The notes under the pieces were generated by a model that saw only the letters and a list, made by a program, of their open reading frames with translations, was not told where the DNA came from and did no database searches. From NCBI GenBank assembly GCA_020048255.1, contig JAIFMR010000087.1:1-40376 (forward strand): a stretch of 40,376 nt of DNA, written 5' to 3'. The DNA comes from Rhodoferax sp. (GTDB lineage Bacteria; Pseudomonadota; Gammaproteobacteria; Burkholderiales; Burkholderiaceae_C). Positions 9,673-18,069 of the stretch are shown one piece after another (within the stretch, counting starts at the first letter, position 1; every line of letters starts with the position of its first letter). The translations under genes and the position numbers were made by a program.

Positions 9673-10404
9673 ATGACACGATTGCAAGTTGAGTCACAGT
9701 TTGACCGCGCTACCTCGATCTTCAGCCACATTCTGTGGGATGAGTCGACCCGCCACGCCGCGCTGATCGACAGCGTGCTTGACTACGACCTGAAATCGGG
9801 CCGTACTCGAACCGCCAGTACCGACCAGTTGGTCCAGCGCGTGACCGAACTCAAGCTGCAGGTGCTGTGGCTGTTGGAACCCTCCGTACAACAGACATCG
9901 CTTGGGTCAAAGCTGAGTCGCGCAATGTTGACTTGGGTCGTGGGTTTTGCGCTTGTTTTAGGCATCTGCCAAACGGCTCTGGCACAGCTGCCAGCTGAAG
10001 TTGCCGTGGGCCAGGCTTTGCCCGTGTTGACTTTGAAAGACCAGCATGACAAACCTTGGGTGATACCAGTCAGCACCCGGCTGGTGCTGTTTGCCGCGGG
10101 TCGTAAAGCCTCAAACCTGGTTCAAATCGTGTTGCAGAGCATGCCCAAAGATCCGTTAACTCCGCGTGCGGCGGTGTACCTGGTCGACGTGAGCAAGATG
10201 CCAGGTTTCATCACTCGCAACTTTGCCTTGCCGTCCTTGCGTGAAATGCCTTACCAGATTGGTGTGTCGCTGGATGAGGCCACCCTGGCCAACTGGCCGC
10301 GTCATCCCGATGCCGTGACGCTGATCGAAGTCGATCAAAGCCGGGTCAGGCGTATCCGTTATGCTAGCACCGAGGCCGAATTGCGTACCGAGTTGGCACC
10401 TTAG
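9673..10404 (+). CDS. Chimeric ORF: N-terminal persulfide dioxygenase/Blh-like MBL fragment (about 69 aa) joined to a secreted thioredoxin-fold-like protein
   Basis: aa 1-69 FDRATSIFSHILWDESTRHAALIDSVLDYDLKSGRTRTAST...LWLLE matches the MBL persulfide dioxygenase N-terminus, ending just before HxHxDH; then a signal peptide from internal Met at nt 9925 (MLTWVVGFALVLGICQTALAQ). Confidence 0.7.
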   Translation: MTRLQVESQFDRATSIFSHILWDESTRHAALIDSVLDYDLKSGRTRTASTDQLVQRVTELKLQVLWLLEPSVQQTSLGSKLSRAMLTWVVGFALVLGICQTALAQLPAEVAVGQALPVLTLKDQHDKPWVIPVSTRLVLFAAGRKASNLVQIVLQSMPKDPLTPRAAVYLVDVSKMPGFITRNFALPSLREMPYQIGVSLDEATLANWPRHPDAVTLIEVDQSRVRRIRYASTEAELRTELAP

Positions 10405-10473
10405 CTCAGCCGTTTCGGCGTCGCGGTGCAATTTTTTATTTTGTTGATTTGTTTCTTTAACTCAGGAGTTTTC

Positions 10474-10887
10474 ATGAAGAAATTAGTTTGCCTAGCAGCC
10501 GCCGTGTTGTCGCTGTCGTTGTCCGCGCAGGCGGGCGAGTTGTTTGTATCCATCAACAGCGCCAGCCCCATGACCCAGGGCGCTGGTTTGGTATTGGCCA
10601 GCCAGGCCTTGGAGCAAAAGTCCAGCGTGAGAGTGTTGTTGTGTGATGGAGCGGGTGATGTGGCCGTAGCCGGCAAAGAGATGCCAAGCTTGAAACCTAA
10701 AAACGTGACTGCACAGCAAATGTTGCAAGGCCTGATCAAAGCCGGTGCCAAGGTCGAAGTCTGCGCGCTGTACCTGCCCAACACCGGCCGTCAAGCCACA
10801 GACTTGATTCCGGGTGTGACCCCTGCCAAACCCGCCGAAGTGATCACCTATCTGCTCAAACCAGAGGTGACCACACTGTCGTTCTAA
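10474..10887 (+). CDS. Periplasmic DsrE/DsrF-family-like protein
   Basis: Signal peptide MKKLVCLAAAVLSLSLSAQA; FVSINSASPMTQGAGLVLASQALEQ...VRVLLCDGAG pattern; SD aggag before ATG at 10474. Confidence 0.7.
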   Translation: MKKLVCLAAAVLSLSLSAQAGELFVSINSASPMTQGAGLVLASQALEQKSSVRVLLCDGAGDVAVAGKEMPSLKPKNVTAQQMLQGLIKAGAKVEVCALYLPNTGRQATDLIPGVTPAKPAEVITYLLKPEVTTLSF

Positions 10888-10974
10888 AACGCAATTTAAC
10901 CCCCAGTTTCCGGTGGGCACAACCTGGTCGGGTCTTAGGATCGAAAAAGGGAGGAAACGAATGGTGTTGGCCGT

Positions 10975-11374
10975 GGCCATTGTTCACCGATGCGATGCAC
11001 GTGATTATTTCGTACCTGATGGTGAATCGCACTGTCTGGGGCGCCAAGCGCGGGGTCTACAAGCTGTCACAAAACCCGGATTTTGTGGCCTAAATCAAGG
11101 CCGCTCTGGAAAAACGGGGCCTGACTGCCGAGGCAGAAGTCATCACTTTGTGCGCTTGGTTTGAGAGCGGGGCGAGCCCAGTGCTGGCTTTTTGCGTGCC
11201 AATGGGTTCCTCAACGCACGTTTTGTGGTCAATGGCTGTCAGGGTGCTGCACTCAAAGACGACCCAAAAGCCGGGTTTCGCATCCAGAACGGCTGGCAAA
11301 ACGCCGGGCTGCCCAGGAGCATGAAGTTGAACCCGGCTGAGATGTACCGCACCGACACCCAACAGGGGTTTTAG
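10975..11374 (+). pseudogene. Rhodanese-like protein remnant (in-frame TAA at 11091 plus frameshift)
   Basis: Frame pieces VWGAKRGVYKLSQNPDFVA*IKAALEKRGLTAEAEVITLCA and ANGFLNARFVVNGCQGAALKDDPKAGFRIQNGWQNAGLPRSMKLNPAEMYR match the C-terminal part of secreted rhodaneses. Confidence 0.75.
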
Positions 11375-11389
11375 GTCGGTAAACGCCGG

Positions 11390-12436
11390 TCAGAACGCCT
11401 CTTTTTCTGCCTCTAGGTACGCCAGGCTGGTGTACTTGCCGATGTTGGAATCAAAGCCCAGCATGGTCTTGGCCCGGCTGGCCACGCGGGGGTCGGCCAG
11501 CACCATGGCCTTGGCTTCTGCCTCGCTCTTGCCGTCCTTGATGGCTTGCTGGCAAGGCTCCCAAATGCCTGCCAAAAATTTGCCATAGGTGTCCAGCAGG
11601 TCAAAAGTGGCTTCGCCATGTCCGGGCAGCCAGAGCTGCTTGCCTGCGCCCGCGGCCAGTTCCTTGAAGTACTTGAAGGTGCCGGGGTAGGAGCCGTCGT
11701 CAATGTTGGCTATGCGGTTGGCCATGGCAATGTCGCCCACTGCGGTGATCTGGTCTTGCACCACCTGAACACACAAATCTGCTGTGGTGTGCGCCTTACC
11801 GTAAAAATGCATTTTCAGGGTGATGTCACCAAACTGGAGGGTTTGTCCGTGTTTGACCTCGGTGTTGGGCGGCACGACCTTGGTGCCCGCTGTGGCCTGG
11901 TTGGTCCAACGCTCCATCAGGCTACGCCAAAGGTTGCCTTCATAACCCTTGATCAGGTTCATGGTTTCGGCCAGGGCGTAAATCGGTAACTTGTCGCCAT
12001 AGGCCTGCGCAAAGGCGTGGTTGCCGAGCCAGTGGTCGCCATGAACATGGGTGTTGAAGACCGCAATGACGGGCAACGGTGTCACTTTTTTGATCATGCG
12101 AATGGCCATCTGGCCAATTTGCAGTGAGCTGCCCGAGTCCAGGATCACCACACCGGCGCTGGTCACGACAAAGGTCACGTTGGACATCATGCCGTGGTTT
12201 TCAGGTGTCGGGAAACCATCGGTGGCAAAGATGGTCCAGACATGTTTGGACAACTGCTTTGGTGCGATGTCAGGGACCGGGCCGCCCTCAATGAAGTCAC
12301 CAACCTGGTCTGCCAGTGATTTGGCCTCTGGCCACAGTGCCAGGCCGGTGGCGCCCAGGGCCACTCCGGCGCCTAGCAGGGCGCGTCGGGTCAACAGGGT
12401 GGGGCGGTCCGAGGGGGGCAGGTAAGGCGCTTTCAT
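11390..12436 (-). CDS. Exported SoxH-like MBL-fold metallohydrolase
   Basis: LTRRALLGAGVALG leader, NTHVHGDHWLGNHAF (HxHxDH), LPGHGEATFD motifs. Confidence 0.8.
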   Translation of the reverse strand: MKAPYLPPSDRPTLLTRRALLGAGVALGATGLALWPEAKSLADQVGDFIEGGPVPDIAPKQLSKHVWTIFATDGFPTPENHGMMSNVTFVVTSAGVVILDSGSSLQIGQMAIRMIKKVTPLPVIAVFNTHVHGDHWLGNHAFAQAYGDKLPIYALAETMNLIKGYEGNLWRSLMERWTNQATAGTKVVPPNTEVKHGQTLQFGDITLKMHFYGKAHTTADLCVQVVQDQITAVGDIAMANRIANIDDGSYPGTFKYFKELAAGAGKQLWLPGHGEATFDLLDTYGKFLAGIWEPCQQAIKDGKSEAEAKAMVLADPRVASRAKTMLGFDSNIGKYTSLAYLEAEKEAF

Positions 12437-12473
12437 GCACAGGTCTCCACAATTTATGATGAAATATTGTCAG

Positions 12474-12501
12474 GTTGCCCACGCCAAATGGCGCTGGCAA
12501 C
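12474..12501. promoter_or_regulatory. 28-bp interrupted palindrome in divergent intergenic region
   Basis: GTTGCC-cac-GCCA-aa-TGGC-gct-GGCAAC. Confidence 0.4.
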
Positions 12502-12548
12502 TGTGGATTCAATACTATCTCAATTTTTAATTTCAATAGGAAACCCCG

Positions 12549-12929
12549 ATGAAGACTGCTCACGACCTCGTTGCCGCTGCCAAGGCAAACATTCAAGAAA
12601 TTTCGGTGGCTGAAGCCGAACAAGCGATTCGCGAAGCCGATGTGTTGGTAGATGTGCGCGAGGCGGATGAGTACGCTGCAGGTCATGTTCCTGGCGCGGT
12701 GCACGTGTCGCGCGGCATGCTGGAGTTCAAGTTCAGTGCCAATCCAGCCCTGCAGTCGCGCGACTTGGCGGTGGTGCTGTACTGCAAAACCAGTGGCCGC
12801 GCTGCCTTGGCCAGCGCCGCTTTGCATGAGATGGGCTACCTGAACGTGCGCTCTATCTCTGGCGGGTTTGATGCTTGGGCGGCTTCGGGTAAACCTGTCG
12901 CCAAGCCAGAAATACCGTCGTTTGAGTGA
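12549..12929 (+). CDS. Rhodanese-like domain protein
   Basis: LVDVREADEYAAGHVPGAVHV and active-site loop YCKTSGRAALA. Confidence 0.9.
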   Translation: MKTAHDLVAAAKANIQEISVAEAEQAIREADVLVDVREADEYAAGHVPGAVHVSRGMLEFKFSANPALQSRDLAVVLYCKTSGRAALASAALHEMGYLNVRSISGGFDAWAASGKPVAKPEIPSFE

Positions 12930-12970
12930 CGATTCCACTTGTCTGCATCCTTGGGTTTAATACGGCTTCG

Positions 12971-12984
12971 TTGATTTAAATCAA
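12971..12984. promoter_or_regulatory. FNR/Anr-type box TTGATTTAAATCAA
   Basis: Exact TTGAT-N4-ATCAA about 90 bp upstream of the c-type cytochrome gene at 13075. Confidence 0.7.
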
Positions 12985-13074
12985 TCGGTCGAGGGAAGGA
13001 GCCAGTGCTGACGGGTGTAGGATGCATCGGCACTTTCTTACAGAACTCTCAAACAGAAAAAAAGGACAGACAAG

Positions 13075-13425
13075 ATGATCCGCATTCAAACAGCAACTCT
13101 CATACGGACTTTTTTGGCCATCGGTTTGACAGCCGGCGCGATGGCTGTGCAAGCACAAGTGGTTGACGTTGCTGCGGCTGAAAAACTGCTGGATGACAGC
13201 AAATGCGGCAAATGTCACTCGGTAGACAAACAAAAAGATGGCCCTGCTTACAAAAAGACGGCGGCCAAGTACAAGGGCAAGGCCGACGCAGAAGCCAAGC
13301 TGTTCACCCACCTGACCACTGGCCCGACCGTTGAACTTGATGGTGTCAAAGAAGAGCACACCAAAATCAGGTCCAAGGATGAAGCTGCCATCAAGAACGC
13401 TGCTCGCTATATTCTGTCGCGCTGA
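13075..13425 (+). CDS. Secreted class I c-type cytochrome
   Basis: Signal peptide; KCGKCHSVDKQKDGPAYKKTAAKYKGK. Confidence 0.85.
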   Translation: MIRIQTATLIRTFLAIGLTAGAMAVQAQVVDVAAAEKLLDDSKCGKCHSVDKQKDGPAYKKTAAKYKGKADAEAKLFTHLTTGPTVELDGVKEEHTKIRSKDEAAIKNAARYILSR

Positions 13426-13451
13426 ATGGCCGCCACTTTCGGCCATTCAAG

Positions 13452-14042
13452 ATGAAATCAATTTTTAGATGGATTCGCCAGCATTGGCTGCTGTCGATCG
13501 GGCTTGCTGCCGGGCTGGGTTTTTTTTCGGTGGCAGTGGGAATTTCTGGTGCTTATGTATTGGCCCATACCAGCACGGAAGAATTTTGCGTTGGCTGTCA
13601 TGAAATGTCGTACAACTTTGCAGAGTACAAAGGCACCATTCACGACACCAACCGCACTGGTGTGCGCGCTATTTGCACCGATTGCCACGTGCCGCATGAG
13701 CCCGGCCCCTTGGTCTTGGCCAAGATCAAGGCGACCAAGGATCTGTATTACACCTATATCTCACCGTCCATAGATACCAAGGAAAAATTTGAGGCCAAAC
13801 GTGCCGTGATGGCACAACGTGTGTGGCGCGAGATGAAGGCCACGGACTCGCACGAATGCCGCAGTTGTCATCGGGAGGACAAGATGAGTGTGGATTTGCA
13901 AACCCCCAAAGCCAAAGTGCGCCACGCCAAGGGCAAGGCCGAGGGCAAGACCTGCATTGAATGCCATTTTGCGATTGCCCACAAAGAACCTGATGGTCCA
14001 GGGCCTGCAGAGTTGTTTGGTGATGCGGCTGCCAAGCCGTGA
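13452..14042 (+). CDS. NapC/NirT-family tetrahaem cytochrome c
   Basis: N-terminal TM anchor; CVGCHEMSYNFAEYKGTIH, CTDCHVPHEPG, CRSCH, CIECHFAIAHKEPDGPG. Confidence 0.9.
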   Translation: MKSIFRWIRQHWLLSIGLAAGLGFFSVAVGISGAYVLAHTSTEEFCVGCHEMSYNFAEYKGTIHDTNRTGVRAICTDCHVPHEPGPLVLAKIKATKDLYYTYISPSIDTKEKFEAKRAVMAQRVWREMKATDSHECRSCHREDKMSVDLQTPKAKVRHAKGKAEGKTCIECHFAIAHKEPDGPGPAELFGDAAAKP

Positions 14043-14073
14043 TCGTTTGTTGTTTATTAACCGAGGAGAAAAG

Positions 14074-14574
14074 ATGAAATTGAACTTATTGGCTTCTGTG
14101 GCCTGTGCTGTGATTGCTTTGCCCGTCATGGCCGCTGACGTGACCTACCGCAAGGACGTGGCACCTATCCTCAAGAAGTACTGTGCAGAATGCCACTCTG
14201 AAAAGGCCGAGTCGCCTTCCATGGCGGAATTCAAGTTGGACGAGGAAAAGTATAAAAAAGCCAAAGTTGGCCCCCGTAGTGATACCTACGAGCATCTTCT
14301 CCAATTGGTCAATGGCAACTCGACAGGTGCTTTCATGCGCCGCCTGGACGACGGCACCAATCCCTATGCCAAAGGCAAGCCCGGCAATATGTACCTTTAC
14401 TTGTGTGAAAAGGGCAACACCAACAACAACGCAGAATGCGCGGCCAATTTGGCGGTGCTCAAAGCCTGGGTGGTGGGTGAGGGCAACCAGTGGGATATGA
14501 ATGGCATTGGCCAACGTGGTGACATGCCTCCCATCACCTTGGAGCAATTGAGAAAGATGAAGCTCAAGTATTGA
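14074..14574 (+). CDS. Secreted cytochrome c-like protein (PSCyt1-type)
   Basis: Signal peptide; DVTYRKDVAPILKKYCAECHSEKA; aggag SD before ATG at 14074. Confidence 0.75.
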   Translation: MKLNLLASVACAVIALPVMAADVTYRKDVAPILKKYCAECHSEKAESPSMAEFKLDEEKYKKAKVGPRSDTYEHLLQLVNGNSTGAFMRRLDDGTNPYAKGKPGNMYLYLCEKGNTNNNAECAANLAVLKAWVVGEGNQWDMNGIGQRGDMPPITLEQLRKMKLKY

Positions 14575-14620
14575 TGCAGAGACAACAGGCGTGTTGCCTT
14601 TGGCTGCACGTCAGTTGATC

Positions 14621-14652
14621 AAAAAAAGCCGCTGAAATCAGCGGCTTTTTTT
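14621..14652 (+). terminator. Rho-independent terminator
   Basis: aaaaaaaGCCGCTgaaatcAGCGGCttttttt; lies between convergent genes and could act in both directions. Confidence 0.85.
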
Positions 14653-14699
14653 CGCGATGTGACCTGCGCCGGCTTGCGCCTGCGCCATCAACGGCCGAC

Positions 14700-16001
14700 T
14701 TAACGCCGCTCCTGCAAGGTCTGGATGTACGCCAGAATGTCATGAGTGACAGCGGAGTCGATTTCTCTGAGGGCGGGCATGGTGTCATCCGGATGGCCGT
14801 TGAGCATATTGTGCAAACTGTGCCAGGGGTCACCACGGGAGACCTTGCCCAAATGGCGCTTGGCCACAAACTGACCTTCCAGGCCATGGCAGCCGGCGCA
14901 CATGGTGCGGTAGTGGGCCCGCCCTTTGGTTGTGTCGCCGCGGGCGAGTCCGGTTTTTGGGTCTATGACCGAGTCCACATCGATCTGTCCATAACTTACA
15001 AAATTGGCCAGATCTTGCAGGTCGCGGTGCTTCAGGACCGCTCCATAGAGATGAGTTGCACCACGCAAGATCGCCATGGTTTTGGCTGGGTCAGCGCCGG
15101 CCATGGCGCGGATACCTTTGATTCCGGTGGCATGGCTGCCTTTGGCATACTGGCCTTGATCACCTTTGTAGTCCCAGCCGTGGCATTCTTTGCAGCGCCA
15201 GGTTTCATTGGCGGAGTTAGCGTAATAGGCCTTGGGCGGGTAGGCTGGGTGCGGTAGGGCCTGGCGTTGGCCGCCAGTGTGCACTTGCCAATCGTCATAC
15301 AGCCTGCCGCCGTTGGCCACCGAAGCGACCAGATTCAGGCTGCGCAGGGTTTGTAAATAGGCCAACATGTTCACGGCAGTGTCTTCGCCCAGGGTGCGCA
15401 AGGCAGGCATGTTGCCACCAGGGTGACCGTTGAGCGCGACGTGAAGAATTTCTACCGGGCGTTGCCGGGCGGACTCCCCCAGTGGCGCGATTTCACGCAG
15501 ACGGTCGCCTTCAAGGCCGTGGCACGCGGCGCAGACGGTGGCAAACACCTTTTGTGCGGAGGTTTGTCCTGGCTTGACATGTTTGGCCATCCCCACCAGT
15601 CGATTCATGTCGTACTGACCACTGGCAACAAAGTTGGCCAGGTCCAGGCGGTCGTTGTCGTCGAGTAGTTCGTCGTACCCGTGGTTGGCATCTTTGAGCA
15701 GTGCAGCGATAGCTTTCACGTCTGCCTTATGGCGGCCCTGAATGCCTATCACACCGTTGTTGCCCTTGTAGTCCCAGCCATGGCACTCCACACAGCGCCA
15801 AGTGTCCGACGTCACCCCTCGAGTCTGCTTGGTTTTAAAAGCTGGATTGATGTGGTTGGGTGTGCGACCCTTGATTTCGGCAGCCCAGTTGTCGTAAAGG
15901 CGCCCCCCCCGCACCACAGACGCGGGGTCATTGGCACTGGCGGGTGACAGTGTGAGAGCCGCCGTCATGGCCACCACCGTGGCAAGCAACATGCGTTTCA
16001 T
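14700..16001 (-). CDS. Secreted tetrahaem cytochrome c made of two tandem dihaem repeats
   Basis: CVECHGWDYKG...CAACHGLEG and CKECHGWDYKG...CAGCHGLEG in two about 215-aa repeat halves; signal peptide from MKRMLLATVV. Confidence 0.85.
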   Translation of the reverse strand: MKRMLLATVVAMTAALTLSPASANDPASVVRGGRLYDNWAAEIKGRTPNHINPAFKTKQTRGVTSDTWRCVECHGWDYKGNNGVIGIQGRHKADVKAIAALLKDANHGYDELLDDNDRLDLANFVASGQYDMNRLVGMAKHVKPGQTSAQKVFATVCAACHGLEGDRLREIAPLGESARQRPVEILHVALNGHPGGNMPALRTLGEDTAVNMLAYLQTLRSLNLVASVANGGRLYDDWQVHTGGQRQALPHPAYPPKAYYANSANETWRCKECHGWDYKGDQGQYAKGSHATGIKGIRAMAGADPAKTMAILRGATHLYGAVLKHRDLQDLANFVSYGQIDVDSVIDPKTGLARGDTTKGRAHYRTMCAGCHGLEGQFVAKRHLGKVSRGDPWHSLHNMLNGHPDDTMPALREIDSAVTHDILAYIQTLQERR

Positions 16002-16115
16002 TGTGTGTCTCCTTGAAGGGCGCGAGAGTTCGCAAACCATTCTAGGTTTGCGCGCTGGCCTTACAAAAATGATTGCAGAGAAAAGAGGCTTGTGGCGGTC
16101 CGCTTCTCTCATTCA

Positions 16116-16129
16116 TTGATAAAAATCAA
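16116..16129. promoter_or_regulatory. FNR/Anr-type box TTGATAAAAATCAA
   Basis: Exact TTGAT-N4-ATCAA 115 bp upstream of the tetrahaem gene start (minus strand). Confidence 0.65.
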
Positions 16130-16152
16130 TCAATTGAAGGAGCAAATTTTTG

Positions 16153-16872
16153 CTAAAGGGCCCGGCCCTCGCCCGCCTCTTCAACCGTCTGCCCATCGCG
16201 TATGTGATAAATCCGCTTGAAAGTCGGGATGATCTTTTCGTCGTGGGTCACCACAATGATCGCCGTATGCGCTTGCAAAGCCATCTGGTTGAGAATGCGC
16301 ATGACACCCAAAGCCCGTTCACTGTCTAAAGGTGCCGTGGGTTCATCGGCCAAGATGACTGGAGGCCGGTTGGCCAGCGCCCGTGCAATGGACACCCGTT
16401 GCTGCTCGCCACCGGAAAGTTGCGACGGCTGGGCTTTGGCACGGTGCTGCACGTCCAGCGCTGTCAGCAGCTCAAGCGCCCGGGCTCTTGAACTGGTGTT
16501 GGCTTGGCCAGCGAGCATAGGCAGCAGGGCCACGTTGTCCGTCACGTCCAGAAACGGAATCAGATACGGTGCCTGAAAAATAAAGCCAATGCGGTCACGC
16601 CTCAGTGCACGCAGGTCCGCCACTTGCCAGCCGTTGTCGTAAATGACGTCATCACCGAGTGTCATCTTGCCCGAGGTGGGTTCAATGATGGCACCCAGGC
16701 ATTTCAGCAGTGTGCTTTTGCCCGAGCCTGACGGGCCGACCAGTCCAACGACCTCACCCGGTGCGACCGACATGTTGACGTTTTTCAGAGCCTCTACGGC
16801 GCTGTCGCCCTGGCCATAGACCTTGCGCAGGTTTTCAATGTGGATGCCACCACCTGATGCTTGGTTGGTCAT
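16153..16872 (-). CDS. ABC transporter ATP-binding protein (LolD/MacB/DevA-like)
   Basis: GPSGSGKST Walker A, LSGGEQQRVSIARAL signature, VILADEPTAPLD Walker B. Confidence 0.9.
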   Translation of the reverse strand: MTNQASGGGIHIENLRKVYGQGDSAVEALKNVNMSVAPGEVVGLVGPSGSGKSTLLKCLGAIIEPTSGKMTLGDDVIYDNGWQVADLRALRRDRIGFIFQAPYLIPFLDVTDNVALLPMLAGQANTSSRARALELLTALDVQHRAKAQPSQLSGGEQQRVSIARALANRPPVILADEPTAPLDSERALGVMRILNQMALQAHTAIIVVTHDEKIIPTFKRIYHIRDGQTVEEAGEGRAL

Positions 16873-16875
16873 GGT

Positions 16876-18069
16876 TTATCCAATCGCCTCAGCGGGGTCT
16901 ACCTTGAGCGCGACTCGAATCGCCAGGGTGCTGGCCAGTGCACAGATCAGTAACGTGGCGACCAGACCCACCGCGGAGTCTTTGGGCAACAACAAGACAT
17001 ATTTTGGGAATACCGGTGCCCAGCTGGTGGCAGCCACTTTGCCCACCATGAAGCCGATCAAGCCCAGGCCTAAAGCCTGTTGCAAAATCATGCCAGCGAT
17101 GGTGCGGTTGCGGGTGCCAATGAGCTTGAGAACCGCAATCTCCCGAATTTTTCCCATGGTCATGGTGTAGATGATGAAGGCCACAATGGCCGCACTGACC
17201 ACCGACAAAATGACCAGAAACATGCCAATCTGGCGGGCTGAATTGGCAATCAGCTTGGCCACCAAAATCTCTTCCATCTGCAGGCGGGTAAACACCTGAA
17301 CATGTTTCCAGCGTCGAAGCGGTTCGGCCACTTGCTCGGGCTGCCAGCCGTCCTGCAACTGCACCAGCACGGCATTGACGCTGTGACTGCTGGTCTGCAG
17401 TCCCAGTACCGCATCGAGCAGGCCTGGCACGCCCGGGCGATTAAAGGCCGGGTTGGACGCCGTGCGCAGGCGGTCGCTCACGATGGTGTCGTTGTCCTTG
17501 AGAAACTGCGCTTCCTGTGCGTCTTTCAGGGGGATGAACACCATGGGGTCGCCACCCGAGGACACCATGCGCTGGGTCAGGCCCACCACCGTGTAAGTGT
17601 GACGGCGCACGCGCAATTCTTCGCCCAACTGGATGCCGGTTTTGACATCGACGACCGCCTCATAGTGGTTACGGGTCAGCTGCCGGCCCGCCACCAGATA
17701 AGCTGGCGCACCAGGTTGGCCTGGCTCGGTGCCGACTACCATCACCCGGACTTCGTCGCCGCTGGCACGTTGAACCTGCTGAGTCAGGTAGGTGACGTTG
17801 GCAGCCTGGCCCACACCTGGCATGCCGCGCACACTGCGTACCACATCGTCCTTGAGGCTGGAAGCTTCGGCATATGGACCTTGCGTGTCTTTTTGGACCA
17901 CCCAAAGGTCAGCACCACTGTTGCTCAGCAAAGCCTGGGCGTCATCCACCATTCCGCGGTAGATGCCAGCCATGGAGAGTGTCACGCCAATGAGCAAGCC
18001 CAGCCCCAGGCCCGTCAGGGCGAATTTGCCCCAGCCGTGCAAAATATCGCGCCCGGCCAGGCTGATCAT
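16876..18069 (-). CDS. ABC transporter permease (FtsX/DevC-like)
   Basis: Single N-terminal TM, large periplasmic domain, C-terminal FtsX-type TM domain with GKIREIAVLKLIGTRNRTI. Confidence 0.85.
   Translation of the reverse strand: MISLAGRDILHGWGKFALTGLGLGLLIGVTLSMAGIYRGMVDDAQALLSNSGADLWVVQKDTQGPYAEASSLKDDVVRSVRGMPGVGQAANVTYLTQQVQRASGDEVRVMVVGTEPGQPGAPAYLVAGRQLTRNHYEAVVDVKTGIQLGEELRVRRHTYTVVGLTQRMVSSGGDPMVFIPLKDAQEAQFLKDNDTIVSDRLRTASNPAFNRPGVPGLLDAVLGLQTSSHSVNAVLVQLQDGWQPEQVAEPLRRWKHVQVFTRLQMEEILVAKLIANSARQIGMFLVILSVVSAAIVAFIIYTMTMGKIREIAVLKLIGTRNRTIAGMILQQALGLGLIGFMVGKVAATSWAPVFPKYVLLLPKDSAVGLVATLLICALASTLAIRVALKVDPAEAIG

Noticed and set aside
15901-15912. Homopolymer C run inside the tetrahaem gene, considered as a phase-variation tract or sequencing error
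   Set aside because: The frame is intact and the encoded GGRLYD matches the second repeat half; a run of about 8-9 C alone is weak evidence.
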